A stretch of DNA of 64,000 nt from UBA12465 sp964548885. GTDB taxonomy: Bacteria; Patescibacteriota; Patescibacteriia; Patescibacteriales; UBA12465. Location: positions 37,355-101,354 of the forward strand of contig CAZJSQ010000003.1 of assembly GCA_964548885.1 (NCBI GenBank), given 5' to 3'. The stretch's first letter is position 1. Each line of letters opens with the position of its first letter. Position numbers and translations under genes: made by a program. Shown piece after piece: positions 15,826 to 22,557 of the stretch. The notes below the pieces were generated by a model. It saw only the letters and a program-made list of their open reading frames with translations, searched no databases and was not told where the DNA came from.

Positions 15826-16176
15826 ATGCGCCACAGAAATAAAAATAAAATCCTTGACCGCCAGAAAGGTCCGCGCGAACTGATGCTTCGTAATCTAGCT
15901 TCCAGTATTTTGTTATATGAAAAAGTTAAGACGACCAGAGCGAAAGCGGCCGCCGTCCGTCCTTTGGTTGAGAAATTAATTACCGCCTCTAAAGCCGGAG
16001 ATTTGACGGCTCGCCGCGGTTTAATCAAGGTATTACTCCAGAAGAATGCCGTTAAGAAAGCGATTGAAGTGCTCGGTGTCCGCTATAAGAATCGTCCGGG
16101 GGGCTATACTCGCACCGTTAAATTAGAGGCTCGCCAAGGCGACGGCGCGGCCATGGTCCAGATTGAATTAGTCTAA
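15826..16176 (+). CDS. rplQ: 50S ribosomal protein L17
   Basis: L17 lies near the peptide exit tunnel. The 116-residue protein starts MRHRNKNKILDRQKGPRELM and keeps the family sequence (LASSILLYEKVKTTRAKAAA, then RPGGYTRTVKL) with the usual terminal EL dipeptide followed by V. It is preceded by the short AT-rich motif ATTCGTAATT in tandem, and no Shine-Dalgarno is seen. It follows rpoA as in most bacterial alpha operons. Confidence 0.96.
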   Translation: MRHRNKNKILDRQKGPRELMLRNLASSILLYEKVKTTRAKAAAVRPLVEKLITASKAGDLTARRGLIKVLLQKNAVKKAIEVLGVRYKNRPGGYTRTVKLEARQGDGAAMVQIELV

Positions 16177-16207
16177 TCCGCCTCCGCCTATTGGCGGAAG
16201 GAGGAGT
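16177..16207. repeat. GC-rich REP-like palindrome, short copy B
   Basis: GCCTCC followed by the palindrome GCCTATTGGC (16186-16195) and GGAAGGAGGAG. The centre differs from copies A and C (AT instead of AACT/AGTT context), and the heptamer arm is missing. The element begins directly after the rplQ stop codon and ends 10 nt before rplM. Confidence 0.7.
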
Positions 16208-16217
16208 GAATATAAAT

Positions 16218-16574
16218 ATGAAAAATATTGAAAGAAAATTACAGAAGATCGACGCGACCGGCCAGACCATCGGTCGGATGGCGACCAGGATCGCCAATAT
16301 CTTACGAGGCAAGACTAAGCCGGAATTCCAGCCGTATTTAGATTTGGGCGATATCGTTGAAGTTTCCAATATCGCGAAAGTAAAATTTACCGGCAAAAAG
16401 CTCGGGCAGAAAGAGTATCATCATTATTCCGGCTATTTAGGCGGTTTGAAAACTAAGAAGATGGGCGAAGTTTATCTGAAGGATCCGGGCGAAGTTTTAA
16501 TTAAGGCCGTGCGCGAGATGCTTCCGCCGACGAAGTTGCGCGTCGGTATGCTCAAAAGATTAATTATCAAATAA
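16218..16574 (+). CDS. rplM: 50S ribosomal protein L13, short form
   Basis: L13 is an early assembly protein of the large subunit. The family sequence runs from KIDATGQTIGRMATRIANIL through YHHYSGYLGGLK to AVREMLPPTKLRVGMLKRL. It stops there at 118 residues, while typical L13 continues for about 20 more residues. The conserved start region shows that the ATG at 16218 is right; an upstream in-frame TTG at 16191 lies within the repeat. rpsI follows after 1 nt, the usual L13-S9 pair. Confidence 0.95.
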   Translation: MKNIERKLQKIDATGQTIGRMATRIANILRGKTKPEFQPYLDLGDIVEVSNIAKVKFTGKKLGQKEYHHYSGYLGGLKTKKMGEVYLKDPGEVLIKAVREMLPPTKLRVGMLKRLIIK

Positions 16575-16575
16575 T

Positions 16576-17097
16576 ATGGCAGAGAGAAAAGTAAAACCCG
16601 CTAAAGTCAAAGAGACTCCGGTTGAGGAAATTTTAATCGCCGAAGTTCCGGCGGAAGAAGAAAAAGACTGGGCGAATCTGCCGGCTGGCGGAGAAGTCGC
16701 CGAATTCAAAGGAAAATACATCAAGGCGGTCGGCCGCCGCAAGACCGCGGTCGCCAAGGTTCGTTTATATGAAGACGGTAAAGGCATAATCATGGTTAAC
16801 GGTTTGCGCGCCAGCCAGTATTTCCCGGGCGAAGGCGCCAACCTGATTTCTCAACCGCTCCGAGTGACCGGCCACGGCCGCGATTATAATTTTTCCATAA
16901 TCGTCCAAAGCGGCGGCAAGCAAGGCCAGATTGGCGCTGTCCGCCTGGGCATTGCGCGCGCTGTTTTAGCGATTGATCCGGCGGCTAAAGAAGCTCTGAA
17001 AGCCAATGATTTTTTGACTCGCGATCCCAGACAGGTGGAAAGAAAGAAACCGGGTCTGCGCAAAGCCAGAAAAGCCCCGCAATGGAGCAAGCGTTAA
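16576..17097 (+). CDS. rpsI: 30S ribosomal protein S9 with N-terminal extension
   Basis: S9 reaches the P site with its C-terminal tail, and the invariant terminal SKR is present here (KAPQWSKR). The family core begins near residue 48 (YIKAVGRRKTAVAKVRLYE) and includes GGGKQGQ-equivalent SGGKQGQIGAVRLGIARAVL. The first 46 residues are an extra Glu/Ala/Lys/Val-rich stretch not found in typical S9 of about 130 residues. It is coupled to rplM by a 1-nt gap, and a terminator follows at 17124. Confidence 0.96.
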   Translation: MAERKVKPAKVKETPVEEILIAEVPAEEEKDWANLPAGGEVAEFKGKYIKAVGRRKTAVAKVRLYEDGKGIIMVNGLRASQYFPGEGANLISQPLRVTGHGRDYNFSIIVQSGGKQGQIGAVRLGIARAVLAIDPAAKEALKANDFLTRDPRQVERKKPGLRKARKAPQWSKR

Positions 17098-17123
17098 TCA
17101 GTCACAATTTATTTCTCTATATC

Positions 17124-17151
17124 AAAACGTCCGTTTACCCGGGCGTTTTTT
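17124..17151 (+). terminator. Intrinsic terminator after rpsI
   Basis: A 10-bp stem AAAACGTCCG/CGGGCGTTTT (one G-T pair) with loop TTTACC, followed by a T-run to 17151. It closes the infA-rpsI transcript. Confidence 0.8.
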
Positions 17152-17153
17152 GT

Positions 17154-17159
17154 TATAAT
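17154..17159 (+). promoter_or_regulatory. -10 box before prfB
   Basis: TATAAT lies 16 nt before the prfB ATG at 17176, predicting a leader of about 10 nt. A second TATAAT overlaps the start codon (17172-17177). No -35 consensus is present, since that position falls inside the terminator stem. Confidence 0.4.
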
Positions 17160-17175
17160 CGGATATTTTGTTATA

Positions 17176-18312
17176 ATGAAAGGTATGGAAAACTTATTGA
17201 AAAAAATGGAAGAGTTGCGCGAACGCTTTTTAAAAACAAAAGTGCTTTTAGATATCGACCGTAAAGCGGTTCAGGAGAGAGAATTGCGCCTTAGGATGTC
17301 GGAACCGGATTTTTGGGATGACCGTGAGAGCGCCGTTAAGATCGGCCGGGAAGTAGAAGAACTGGCTCTCCAAACTAAAGAATGGCGGACCCTGGAAAAA
17401 GAAATCAGGGAAGCGGAAGAAATAATGGCTTTGGCTGAATATGAAGGTGCTGAAAATTCAGCTAAGCGCGAAAAAGAGGGTGAAGCCGGCCTGTCCGCGG
17501 ATATGGAGAAAAAATATTTGGAACTGGAAAATAAATTCAGTCAGCTGGAGTTCATTTCGCTTTTTTTCGAGAAATATGACCATGATAACGCCTTACTAGC
17601 CATTCATGCCGGTACGGGCGGCGTGGACGCGCAGGATTGGGCGCAGATATTGGAACGCCTGTATTTGCGTTTCAGCGAGCGCCAAGGCTGGAAAGCGGAG
17701 ATTATGGACATAAATTACGGTAGTGAAGCGGGGATTAAAAACGCCGTGATGCGCGTCTCCGGCTCTTGGGCTTACGGGTATTTAAAAAGTGAAAACGGTT
17801 CCCATCGCCTGCTGCGCAATTCGCCTTTCAACGCCGACGGCCTGCGCCAAACTTCTTACGCGCTCGTGGAAGTTATTCCGGAAATAAAAGACGACGGGTT
17901 GATAGTGATTAAGGAAGAGGATGTGCGCGTTGACGTCTTCCGTTCCAGCGGTCCCGGCGGTCAAAGTGTCAATACGACTGATTCGGCCGTGCGCCTGGTC
18001 CATATTCCGACCGGAATTACCGTCGCTTGCCAAAGCGAGCGTTCCCAGCATCAGAATAAGGAAAATGCTTTTAAGATTCTCAAGGCCAAACTATATCGGC
18101 GCGTTTTAGAGGAAAGAGAAGCGGAAGAGCGGAAACTCAAAGGCGAAGTTCAAAAAGCGGCCTGGAGTTCGCAAATCCGGTCTTATTGCTTGTATGGCAA
18201 GCGCTATGTCAAGGATCATCGGACTAGTTATGAAACTTCCAATGTTGACGCCGTGCTGGACGGAGCTTTAGAGCCGTTTATGGAAGCGTATTTAAGATGG
18301 TTGAAGAAATAA
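17176..18312 (+). CDS. prfB: Peptide chain release factor 2
   Basis: RF2 recognises UAA and UGA stop codons and triggers peptide release. The 378-residue protein has the coiled N-terminal domain, the anticodon-like SPF motif in RNSPFNADGLRQ near residue 213, and the catalytic GGQ in SSGPGGQSVNTTDSA near 260. The frame is continuous, so the programmed +1 frameshift that controls many prfB genes is absent. Its presence argues that UGA is a stop in this organism. The start may be 17176 or the ATG at 17185. The gene ends 6 nt before the scaffold gap. Confidence 0.97.
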   Translation: MKGMENLLKKMEELRERFLKTKVLLDIDRKAVQERELRLRMSEPDFWDDRESAVKIGREVEELALQTKEWRTLEKEIREAEEIMALAEYEGAENSAKREKEGEAGLSADMEKKYLELENKFSQLEFISLFFEKYDHDNALLAIHAGTGGVDAQDWAQILERLYLRFSERQGWKAEIMDINYGSEAGIKNAVMRVSGSWAYGYLKSENGSHRLLRNSPFNADGLRQTSYALVEVIPEIKDDGLIVIKEEDVRVDVFRSSGPGGQSVNTTDSAVRLVHIPTGITVACQSERSQHQNKENAFKILKAKLYRRVLEEREAEERKLKGEVQKAAWSSQIRSYCLYGKRYVKDHRTSYETSNVDAVLDGALEPFMEAYLRWLKK

Positions 18313-18318
18313 TTCGGC

Positions 18319-18418
18319 NNNNNNNNNNNNNNNNNNNNNNNNNNNNNNNNNNNNNNNNNNNNNNNNNNNNNNNNNNNNNNNNNNNNNNNNNNNNNNNNNN
18401 NNNNNNNNNNNNNNNNNN
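18319..18418. other. Scaffold gap (100 N)
   Basis: Exactly 100 unknown bases, the usual placeholder for a gap of unestimated size. The stretch 18313-18619 holds no gene apart from this gap, the promoter at 18442 and the leader hairpin at 18506. Genes between prfB and the small exported protein may be missing. Confidence 0.98.
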
Positions 18419-18441
18419 TGTGTGCACATTACCGTGGGCTA

Positions 18442-18470
18442 TTGACAATATTTTATATATATGCTATAAT
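18442..18470 (+). promoter_or_regulatory. Perfect extended -10 sigma70 promoter
   Basis: TTGACA (18442-18447), a 17-bp spacer and TATAAT (18465-18470) match consensus exactly, and TGC directly before the -10 makes it an extended -10 promoter. Transcription should begin near 18477. It is one of the two strongest promoters by sequence in the window; it drives a long hairpin leader and a 77-residue protein. Confidence 0.85.
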
Positions 18471-18505
18471 TGTTTTATAAGAATTAAACAGCCCTTTGAC
18501 AAAAT

Positions 18506-18588
18506 GGTTAATATCAAGATTTAATTACTTACTAGCTTCTTAAATAATTAAGGGGCTGATAAGTAATTAAATCTATTTAATATTAACC
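18506..18588 (+). ncRNA. Long stem-loop leader RNA
   Basis: Three stacked helices form one 83-nt hairpin: GGTTAATAT/ATATTAACC (18506-18514 with 18580-18588), a perfect 14-bp helix (18518-18531 with 18560-18573), and a 10-bp helix with two G-U pairs (18534-18543 with 18548-18557) closed by an ATAA loop. Small internal loops separate them. It starts about 30 nt into the transcript and ends 31 nt before the small gene. It could be a 5'-stabilising leader, a regulatory element or part of a stable RNA. No known riboswitch or RNA family is recognised. Confidence 0.55.
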
Positions 18589-18619
18589 CGCCTCCAAAAG
18601 AGGCAAAAAAAAGAAAAAC

Positions 18620-18853
18620 ATGAGAAAAATATTAGTTTGTGCTGCTCAGGTCATACTCCTGACAGCGCTATTCGGACCAGCCATTGCGGCAATTTCCGAT
18701 AATCTAGTCGGAACCGATGCTTTTCAGTTCTTTCAAGGAAATGCCACTGAGATGGGGCTCGCCTTTCGCCAGTTGATAATTTTTTTATCAACTTGTCTTT
18801 TCATGGCCTTAGTGAAGGCTTCGCCAAGAACGCCAAGAAAAGGTTTAGTTTGA
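18620..18853 (+). CDS. Small exported or membrane protein, unknown
   Basis: A 77-residue protein with a typical signal peptide: MRKILVC, then the hydrophobic stretch AAQVILLTALFGPAIAA with a likely cleavage after AIAA, leaving a mature part of about 54 residues. The mature part holds one further hydrophobic segment (about 50-64) and ends in a basic tail (KASPRTPRKGLV). I do not recognise the family. It is the only gene between a perfect promoter and a strong terminator, so it should be a monocistronic, highly expressed unit. The alternative is that the transcript is mainly a structured RNA and the frame is incidental. Confidence 0.5.
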   Translation: MRKILVCAAQVILLTALFGPAIAAISDNLVGTDAFQFFQGNATEMGLAFRQLIIFLSTCLFMALVKASPRTPRKGLV

Positions 18854-18887
18854 TACTTTATCTTTTCTTCATCTCGTTAGTTGTAGT

Positions 18888-18918
18888 ATACCGTTATAAG
18901 TCATAACGGTATTTTTTT
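18888..18918 (+). terminator. Strong intrinsic terminator ending at the comEC start
   Basis: A perfect 10-bp stem ATACCGTTAT/ATAACGGTAT with loop AAGTC and seven T residues. The T-run ends at the base before the comEC ATG (18919), so comEC can only be transcribed by read-through or from a promoter within this region. Confidence 0.85.
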
Positions 18919-20358
18919 ATGGAAAAATTTAAAATTGAGGCCAGTTCTAAAAAACGTTCTTTTTGGCGCTCGCCGGCGCGAGTTTTATTAGTCGCCAATT
19001 TAATTTTTATCGTTGTCATCTTTATTTTAGGTTTTTTTCCGAGGGCTTTTCGAACGGAAATAAACCAAGATGATTTGGCGTTTTATAACGGTAAGAAAAT
19101 AAATTTTTCCGGGCGCGTCTGCGAGGAAGCGGATGTGGATTATAAGAGTCGAAGATTGACATTGTGCGTAGATAATCAAACGCGCGGTCGCGCCCTCGTG
19201 ACGACTAATCTTTATCCGGTTTATGACTGCGGCGACTTCTTGGAAATCAGCGGGGAACTGCAAGCCCCGCCGCTGATAGAAGGCTTTGACTATGAAACTT
19301 ATTTGGCGCGTTATGATATTTATTCGGTGATGTATTATCCGAAAATAAAGAATTCCGTCGGAACTCTAACCCCGTCGCAAAATGTTTATTTAAGGTTAAT
19401 ACGCGGAAAGCAATATTTAAAAGCGATTATTGATTCTAATTTACCCGAACCCGAAGCCGGCTTGGCGGACGCGCTCCTCTTAGGTTATCGCCGCACCGTA
19501 AACAGGGAAGACTTGGATATTTTTGCGCGCGTCGGACTGAGCCACATGATTGCCATTTCCGGCTCACATATCACGATTTTAAGCGCTATGGCTCTTAATT
19601 TTTTATTGGCGCTCGGTTTTCATCGTCGCCGCGCTTTAAAGATAATCTTCGTCTTTTTGTTTTTATATCCGCTCATTACCGGCTTATCCGCTTCGGCCGT
19701 CCGTTCCTCCTTGATGGGGGCGCTGGCCTTACTGGCGCTTTATTATGAGCGGCTCAGTTCGCTGATACGAGCGCTGGTCTTCGCCGCCGCGCTCATGCTC
19801 GTTTTTAATCCGCGCCTCTTGCGCGACGACATCGGTTTTCAACTGTCGTTTTTGGCGCTCTTAGGCATCATCTATATTTACCCGATCGGCGAAAAGATAA
19901 CGCGGCGATTCCTGGCCAAAAGAAAATGGCGCGCCGGAATCAAGAAACGGCTTGAGAATATCCTTAATACCGTTAATCTCACGCTTGTTTCCCAGATAAT
20001 GATACTGCCGATTGCCTTGATAGATTTTAAGCAGTTTTCTTTGATTGCGCCGCTGGCTAATGTTTTAGTCCTTTGGGTTTTTGCGCCGCTGCTCGCCGCT
20101 CTTATTATCGGGATTTTGGCGTCCGCCTTGATTCCGCCTCTGGGAGTATTATTTTTCGCTCCGGCTTATTTTTTATTAAAATTAATTTTTCTCTTGGCCG
20201 GCGCGTTGTCTCGGCCAAGCTGGGCGGCGGTTCCGGCGAGCGGGTTTAATTGGTATCAGGGGGCCCTATATTATTTATTTTTAACTATTGGCGTAATTTT
20301 GATTCGGAAAATTTTAAAATCTCGTTCTAGCAATCGGTCTGACAGGGGGTCTTATTAG
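18919..20358 (+). CDS. comEC: ComEC-type DNA uptake channel, membrane part only
   Basis: ComEC forms the inner-membrane channel for single-stranded DNA during natural transformation. The 479-residue protein has an N-terminal hydrophobic pair, an OB-like DUF4131 region (about residues 50-140, ending FDYETYLARYDIYSVM) and the Competence domain (about 165-460), recognised by GLSHMIAISGSHITIL and SASAVRSSLMGALALLA. The C-terminal metallo-beta-lactamase domain of canonical ComEC (about 750 residues) is absent, as is common in candidate phyla genomes. Its ATG abuts the T-run of a strong terminator. Confidence 0.92.
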   Translation: MEKFKIEASSKKRSFWRSPARVLLVANLIFIVVIFILGFFPRAFRTEINQDDLAFYNGKKINFSGRVCEEADVDYKSRRLTLCVDNQTRGRALVTTNLYPVYDCGDFLEISGELQAPPLIEGFDYETYLARYDIYSVMYYPKIKNSVGTLTPSQNVYLRLIRGKQYLKAIIDSNLPEPEAGLADALLLGYRRTVNREDLDIFARVGLSHMIAISGSHITILSAMALNFLLALGFHRRRALKIIFVFLFLYPLITGLSASAVRSSLMGALALLALYYERLSSLIRALVFAAALMLVFNPRLLRDDIGFQLSFLALLGIIYIYPIGEKITRRFLAKRKWRAGIKKRLENILNTVNLTLVSQIMILPIALIDFKQFSLIAPLANVLVLWVFAPLLAALIIGILASALIPPLGVLFFAPAYFLLKLIFLLAGALSRPSWAAVPASGFNWYQGALYYLFLTIGVILIRKILKSRSSNRSDRGSY

Positions 20359-20371
20359 CGTTTTTTATAAC

Positions 20372-20401
20372 AAAAGAGACGTTTTTAAAACGCCTCTTTT
20401 T
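20372..20401. terminator. Bidirectional terminator between comEC and rpmB
   Basis: The stem AAAGAG-A-CGTTTT / AAAACG-C-CTCTTT has a 2-nt apex (effectively a loop of 6 nt) and is bordered by A residues on the left and T residues on the right, so it can stop both comEC (plus) and rpmB (minus). Confidence 0.75.
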
Positions 20402-20445
20402 CATATCTTGATTTGAAAATTTTATTTTACCGGAATCTAGAAATC

Positions 20446-20658
20446 TTATTTTATCGGTTTTCTCGGTTTTCTCTTGGCCTTGACGCGCTTCGGTTTATTA
20501 ATAGTGCGCAGGCAGGAAGTGCAAAGTTTAGCTTTCGAACCGTCAACGGTTTTGCTCTGTAAATTTATGTTCTGTCTTTTTAGGGTTTTGATTTTGGAAT
20601 GGGAACGGCTGGCGCCTTTAGTCGCGCTCCGGCCGCATAAATCGCATTTTTTCGCCAT
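20446..20658 (-). CDS. rpmB: 50S ribosomal protein L28
   Basis: A 70-residue large-subunit protein with two Cys pairs (CDLC at residues 5-8 and CTSC near 47-50) that bind zinc, and the family sequence GRSATKGASRSHSKIKT. The last 20 residues are Lys/Arg/Pro-rich. It stands alone on the minus strand between comEC and the M50 protease gene, the only ribosomal protein in the window on that strand. Confidence 0.93.
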   Translation of the reverse strand: MAKKCDLCGRSATKGASRSHSKIKTLKRQNINLQSKTVDGSKAKLCTSCLRTINKPKRVKAKRKPRKPIK

Positions 20659-20733
20659 ATTGGTTGGGGTTATCTTCTTTATTTTTTTAATGGTTTTATT
20701 CTAACAATGTTTTTAAAATTAATCAAGCCGTGC

Positions 20734-20739
20734 TATAAT
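20734..20739 (+). promoter_or_regulatory. Extended -10 box before the M50 protease gene
   Basis: TGC-TATAAT, an extended -10, is followed by 8 nt and the ATG at 20748. The expected transcription start is about 1-2 nt before the start codon. Confidence 0.55.
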
Positions 20740-20747
20740 ATTTCCAT

Positions 20748-21347
20748 ATGATTGAAGTATTTCAAATCGTCATTCTGATATTATCGGCTGTCGCCCATGA
20801 ATATATGCATGGCTGGATGGCCTATCGCCTCGGCGACAATACGGCTAAGAACGCCGGCCGCCTGACTTTGAATCCGCTAGCGCACCTGGAATGGTTCGGA
20901 TCGTTATTTTTGCCCTTAGTAATGATTTTTTCCGGAATGCCGTTCGTTTTTGGTTGGGCCAAGCCGGTTCCTTATAATCCTTTCAATCTCCGAGACAGGA
21001 AATATGGTGAAGCGAAAGTGGCTCTCGCCGGCCCCTTGGCTAACCTGATAATCGCGGTGTTTTTTGGCTTATGTTTAAGGTTTTTACCATTTTTTAGTAT
21101 TAATTTCTATGGCCTTTTGGGGGTTATCGTCTATATCAACCTTGTCTTGATGATTTTTAATCTGATACCGATACCGCCCTTGGACGGTTCTAAGATTTTA
21201 GCGACCTTTTTGCCGGCCCGTCTTCGGGAGCGCTATTTGGGGAGCGAGAGGATAGGTTTTATCTTCGTCATCTTATTCGTGATGTTGGCCGGAAGCCTGA
21301 TTATACCCCTAGTCAATTTTTTGTTTAAAGTTATTGTCGGAGTTTAG
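20748..21347 (+). CDS. Site-2 protease family (M50) intramembrane metalloprotease
   Basis: A 199-residue membrane zinc protease. The HExxH motif is HEYMH at about residues 18-22 in the first helix, and the third zinc ligand is the Asp of IPIPPLDGSKI near residue 142. No PDZ domain is present, so it belongs with the short stand-alone group (like YwhC) rather than RseP. Such enzymes cut membrane-bound substrates such as anti-sigma factors, but no anti-sigma gene is nearby. The -10 box close to its ATG suggests a nearly leaderless mRNA. Confidence 0.9.
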   Translation: MIEVFQIVILILSAVAHEYMHGWMAYRLGDNTAKNAGRLTLNPLAHLEWFGSLFLPLVMIFSGMPFVFGWAKPVPYNPFNLRDRKYGEAKVALAGPLANLIIAVFFGLCLRFLPFFSINFYGLLGVIVYINLVLMIFNLIPIPPLDGSKILATFLPARLRERYLGSERIGFIFVILFVMLAGSLIIPLVNFLFKVIVGV

Positions 21348-21403
21348 GCCTCTCTAGAGAAGTTTTCGCTAAAAATAGCCGTTCCGTTGATTTTTGGGCG
21401 ACC

Positions 21404-21432
21404 TTGACTTATGTTTTATATTTTGTTAAATT
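21404..21432 (+). promoter_or_regulatory. Promoter of the str operon
   Basis: TTGACT (21404-21409), 17-bp spacer, TAAATT (21427-21432). Transcription would start near 21439, about 70 nt before rpsL, and the leader carries the CCTGAATATTCAGG hairpin. Confidence 0.65.
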
Positions 21433-21461
21433 AAATTAGTAATAAAAACAGTCTAAAAGTC

Positions 21462-21484
21462 ATCCTGAATATTCAGGATTATTT
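21462..21484 (+). promoter_or_regulatory. Leader hairpin before rpsL
   Basis: The perfect 18-bp palindrome ATCCTGAATATTCAGGAT (21462-21479) forms a 7-bp stem with an AUAU loop and is followed by TATTTTT, like a weak terminator. A close relative lies before tuf (25172-25190). It may be an attenuator or a protein binding site. Confidence 0.5.
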
Positions 21485-21507
21485 TTGATTATCAAGATTA
21501 TAAGTCT

Positions 21508-21930
21508 ATGCCAACAATAAACCAATTAGTCCGCCAGGGACGCAAATCGCAGGGGAAAAGGCGCAACGCGATTGCTCTTCACACCAGCCTTGATTCTTTG
21601 CACCGCAAGAAAAAAGACACCGCCAAAGGCGCTCCTTTTAAACAAGGCGTCTGCTTAAAGGTAACTACGACTACCCCGAAGAAACCGAATTCCGCTTTGC
21701 GTAAAATCGCCCGCGTCCGCTTATCTAACGGCATGGAAGTCACCGCCTATATCCCGGGCATGGGTCATAACCTGCAGGAGCACTCCATCGTTTTGGTAAA
21801 AGGCGGAAAAACCAAAGATTTGCCGGGTGTCCGTTATAAGATTGTCCGCGGCGTTTTTGACGCTTCCGGCGTGGAAGCTCGCCGTCAAGGCCGAAGCTGT
21901 TATGGCGCCAAGAAACCGAAAAGCAAATAA
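21508..21930 (+). CDS. rpsL: 30S ribosomal protein S12
   Basis: S12 lies at the decoding centre. The 140-residue protein begins MPTINQLVRQGRK and has TPKKPNSALRKIARV and KDLPGVRYKIVRG with the conserved Asp that is often methylthiolated. The two Lys residues whose change gives streptomycin resistance are wild type, so sensitivity at this site is expected. A short insertion (LHTSLDSLHRKKKDTAK) follows the N-terminal helix, as in several non-proteobacterial S12. It is the first gene of the str operon. Confidence 0.97.
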   Translation: MPTINQLVRQGRKSQGKRRNAIALHTSLDSLHRKKKDTAKGAPFKQGVCLKVTTTTPKKPNSALRKIARVRLSNGMEVTAYIPGMGHNLQEHSIVLVKGGKTKDLPGVRYKIVRGVFDASGVEARRQGRSCYGAKKPKSK

Positions 21931-22003
21931 TTGAAGAATTAAAATATTAAAAAATTGAAAAATAATCATTCAATGTTTCAATTTTCAATCTTTAAATAAA
22001 TTT

Positions 22004-22471
22004 ATGAGAGGCAAACCAGCTCCTAAAAGAACAATCGGCGGCGACGCGAAATATAACGATATTAATATCGCCAAATTTATAAACTATGTCATGGAACGCG
22101 GTAAGAAAAGCGGGGCCGAAAAGATTGTCTATGGCTCTTTTGAGATTTTAAAAGACAAGACTAAGCAGGATCCGCGCCATATTTTCAATAAAGCGATTAA
22201 GAAAGTTTCTCCGCTGGTTGAAGTCAGGGGCAAACGCGTCGGCGGCGCCAACTATCAAGTTCCTTTTCAGGTTCGCGGCGAAAGACGTTATTTCTTGGCT
22301 TGCAACTGGATTATCAAGGCGGCTAATGACCGCAAAGGCCGCTCGACCGCGGAAAAGTTAGCGACGGAGATTCTTGACGCTTCTAACGGCGAGGGTACGG
22401 CGGTTAAGAAAAGGGAAGCGGTCCATAAGATGGCCGAGGCGAATAAGGCCTTTGCTCATTTTTCCAGATAA
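22004..22471 (+). CDS. rpsG: 30S ribosomal protein S7
   Basis: S7 organises the 16S head and contacts E-site tRNA. The 155-residue protein has the full family sequence: KFINYVMERGKKSGAEKIVY, VEVRGKRVGGANYQVPFQV and the C-terminal VHKMAEANKAFAHF. The spacer to rpsL is AT-rich with no Shine-Dalgarno. The gene order rpsL-rpsG-fusA is the usual str order. Confidence 0.97.
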   Translation: MRGKPAPKRTIGGDAKYNDINIAKFINYVMERGKKSGAEKIVYGSFEILKDKTKQDPRHIFNKAIKKVSPLVEVRGKRVGGANYQVPFQVRGERRYFLACNWIIKAANDRKGRSTAEKLATEILDASNGEGTAVKKREAVHKMAEANKAFAHFSR

Positions 22472-22557
22472 TTCAGAAGCTAAACTTTGGACGGTTTTAT
22501 TTAACTTCTTTTGATCTTTCATTAATTTCGAAACCATTTAATAAATTATAACTCAAT

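Noticed and set aside
17176..17260. Programmed frameshift in prfB
   Set aside because: The reading frame is continuous from the ATG to the end with no in-frame UGA near codon 25, so there is no frameshift site here.
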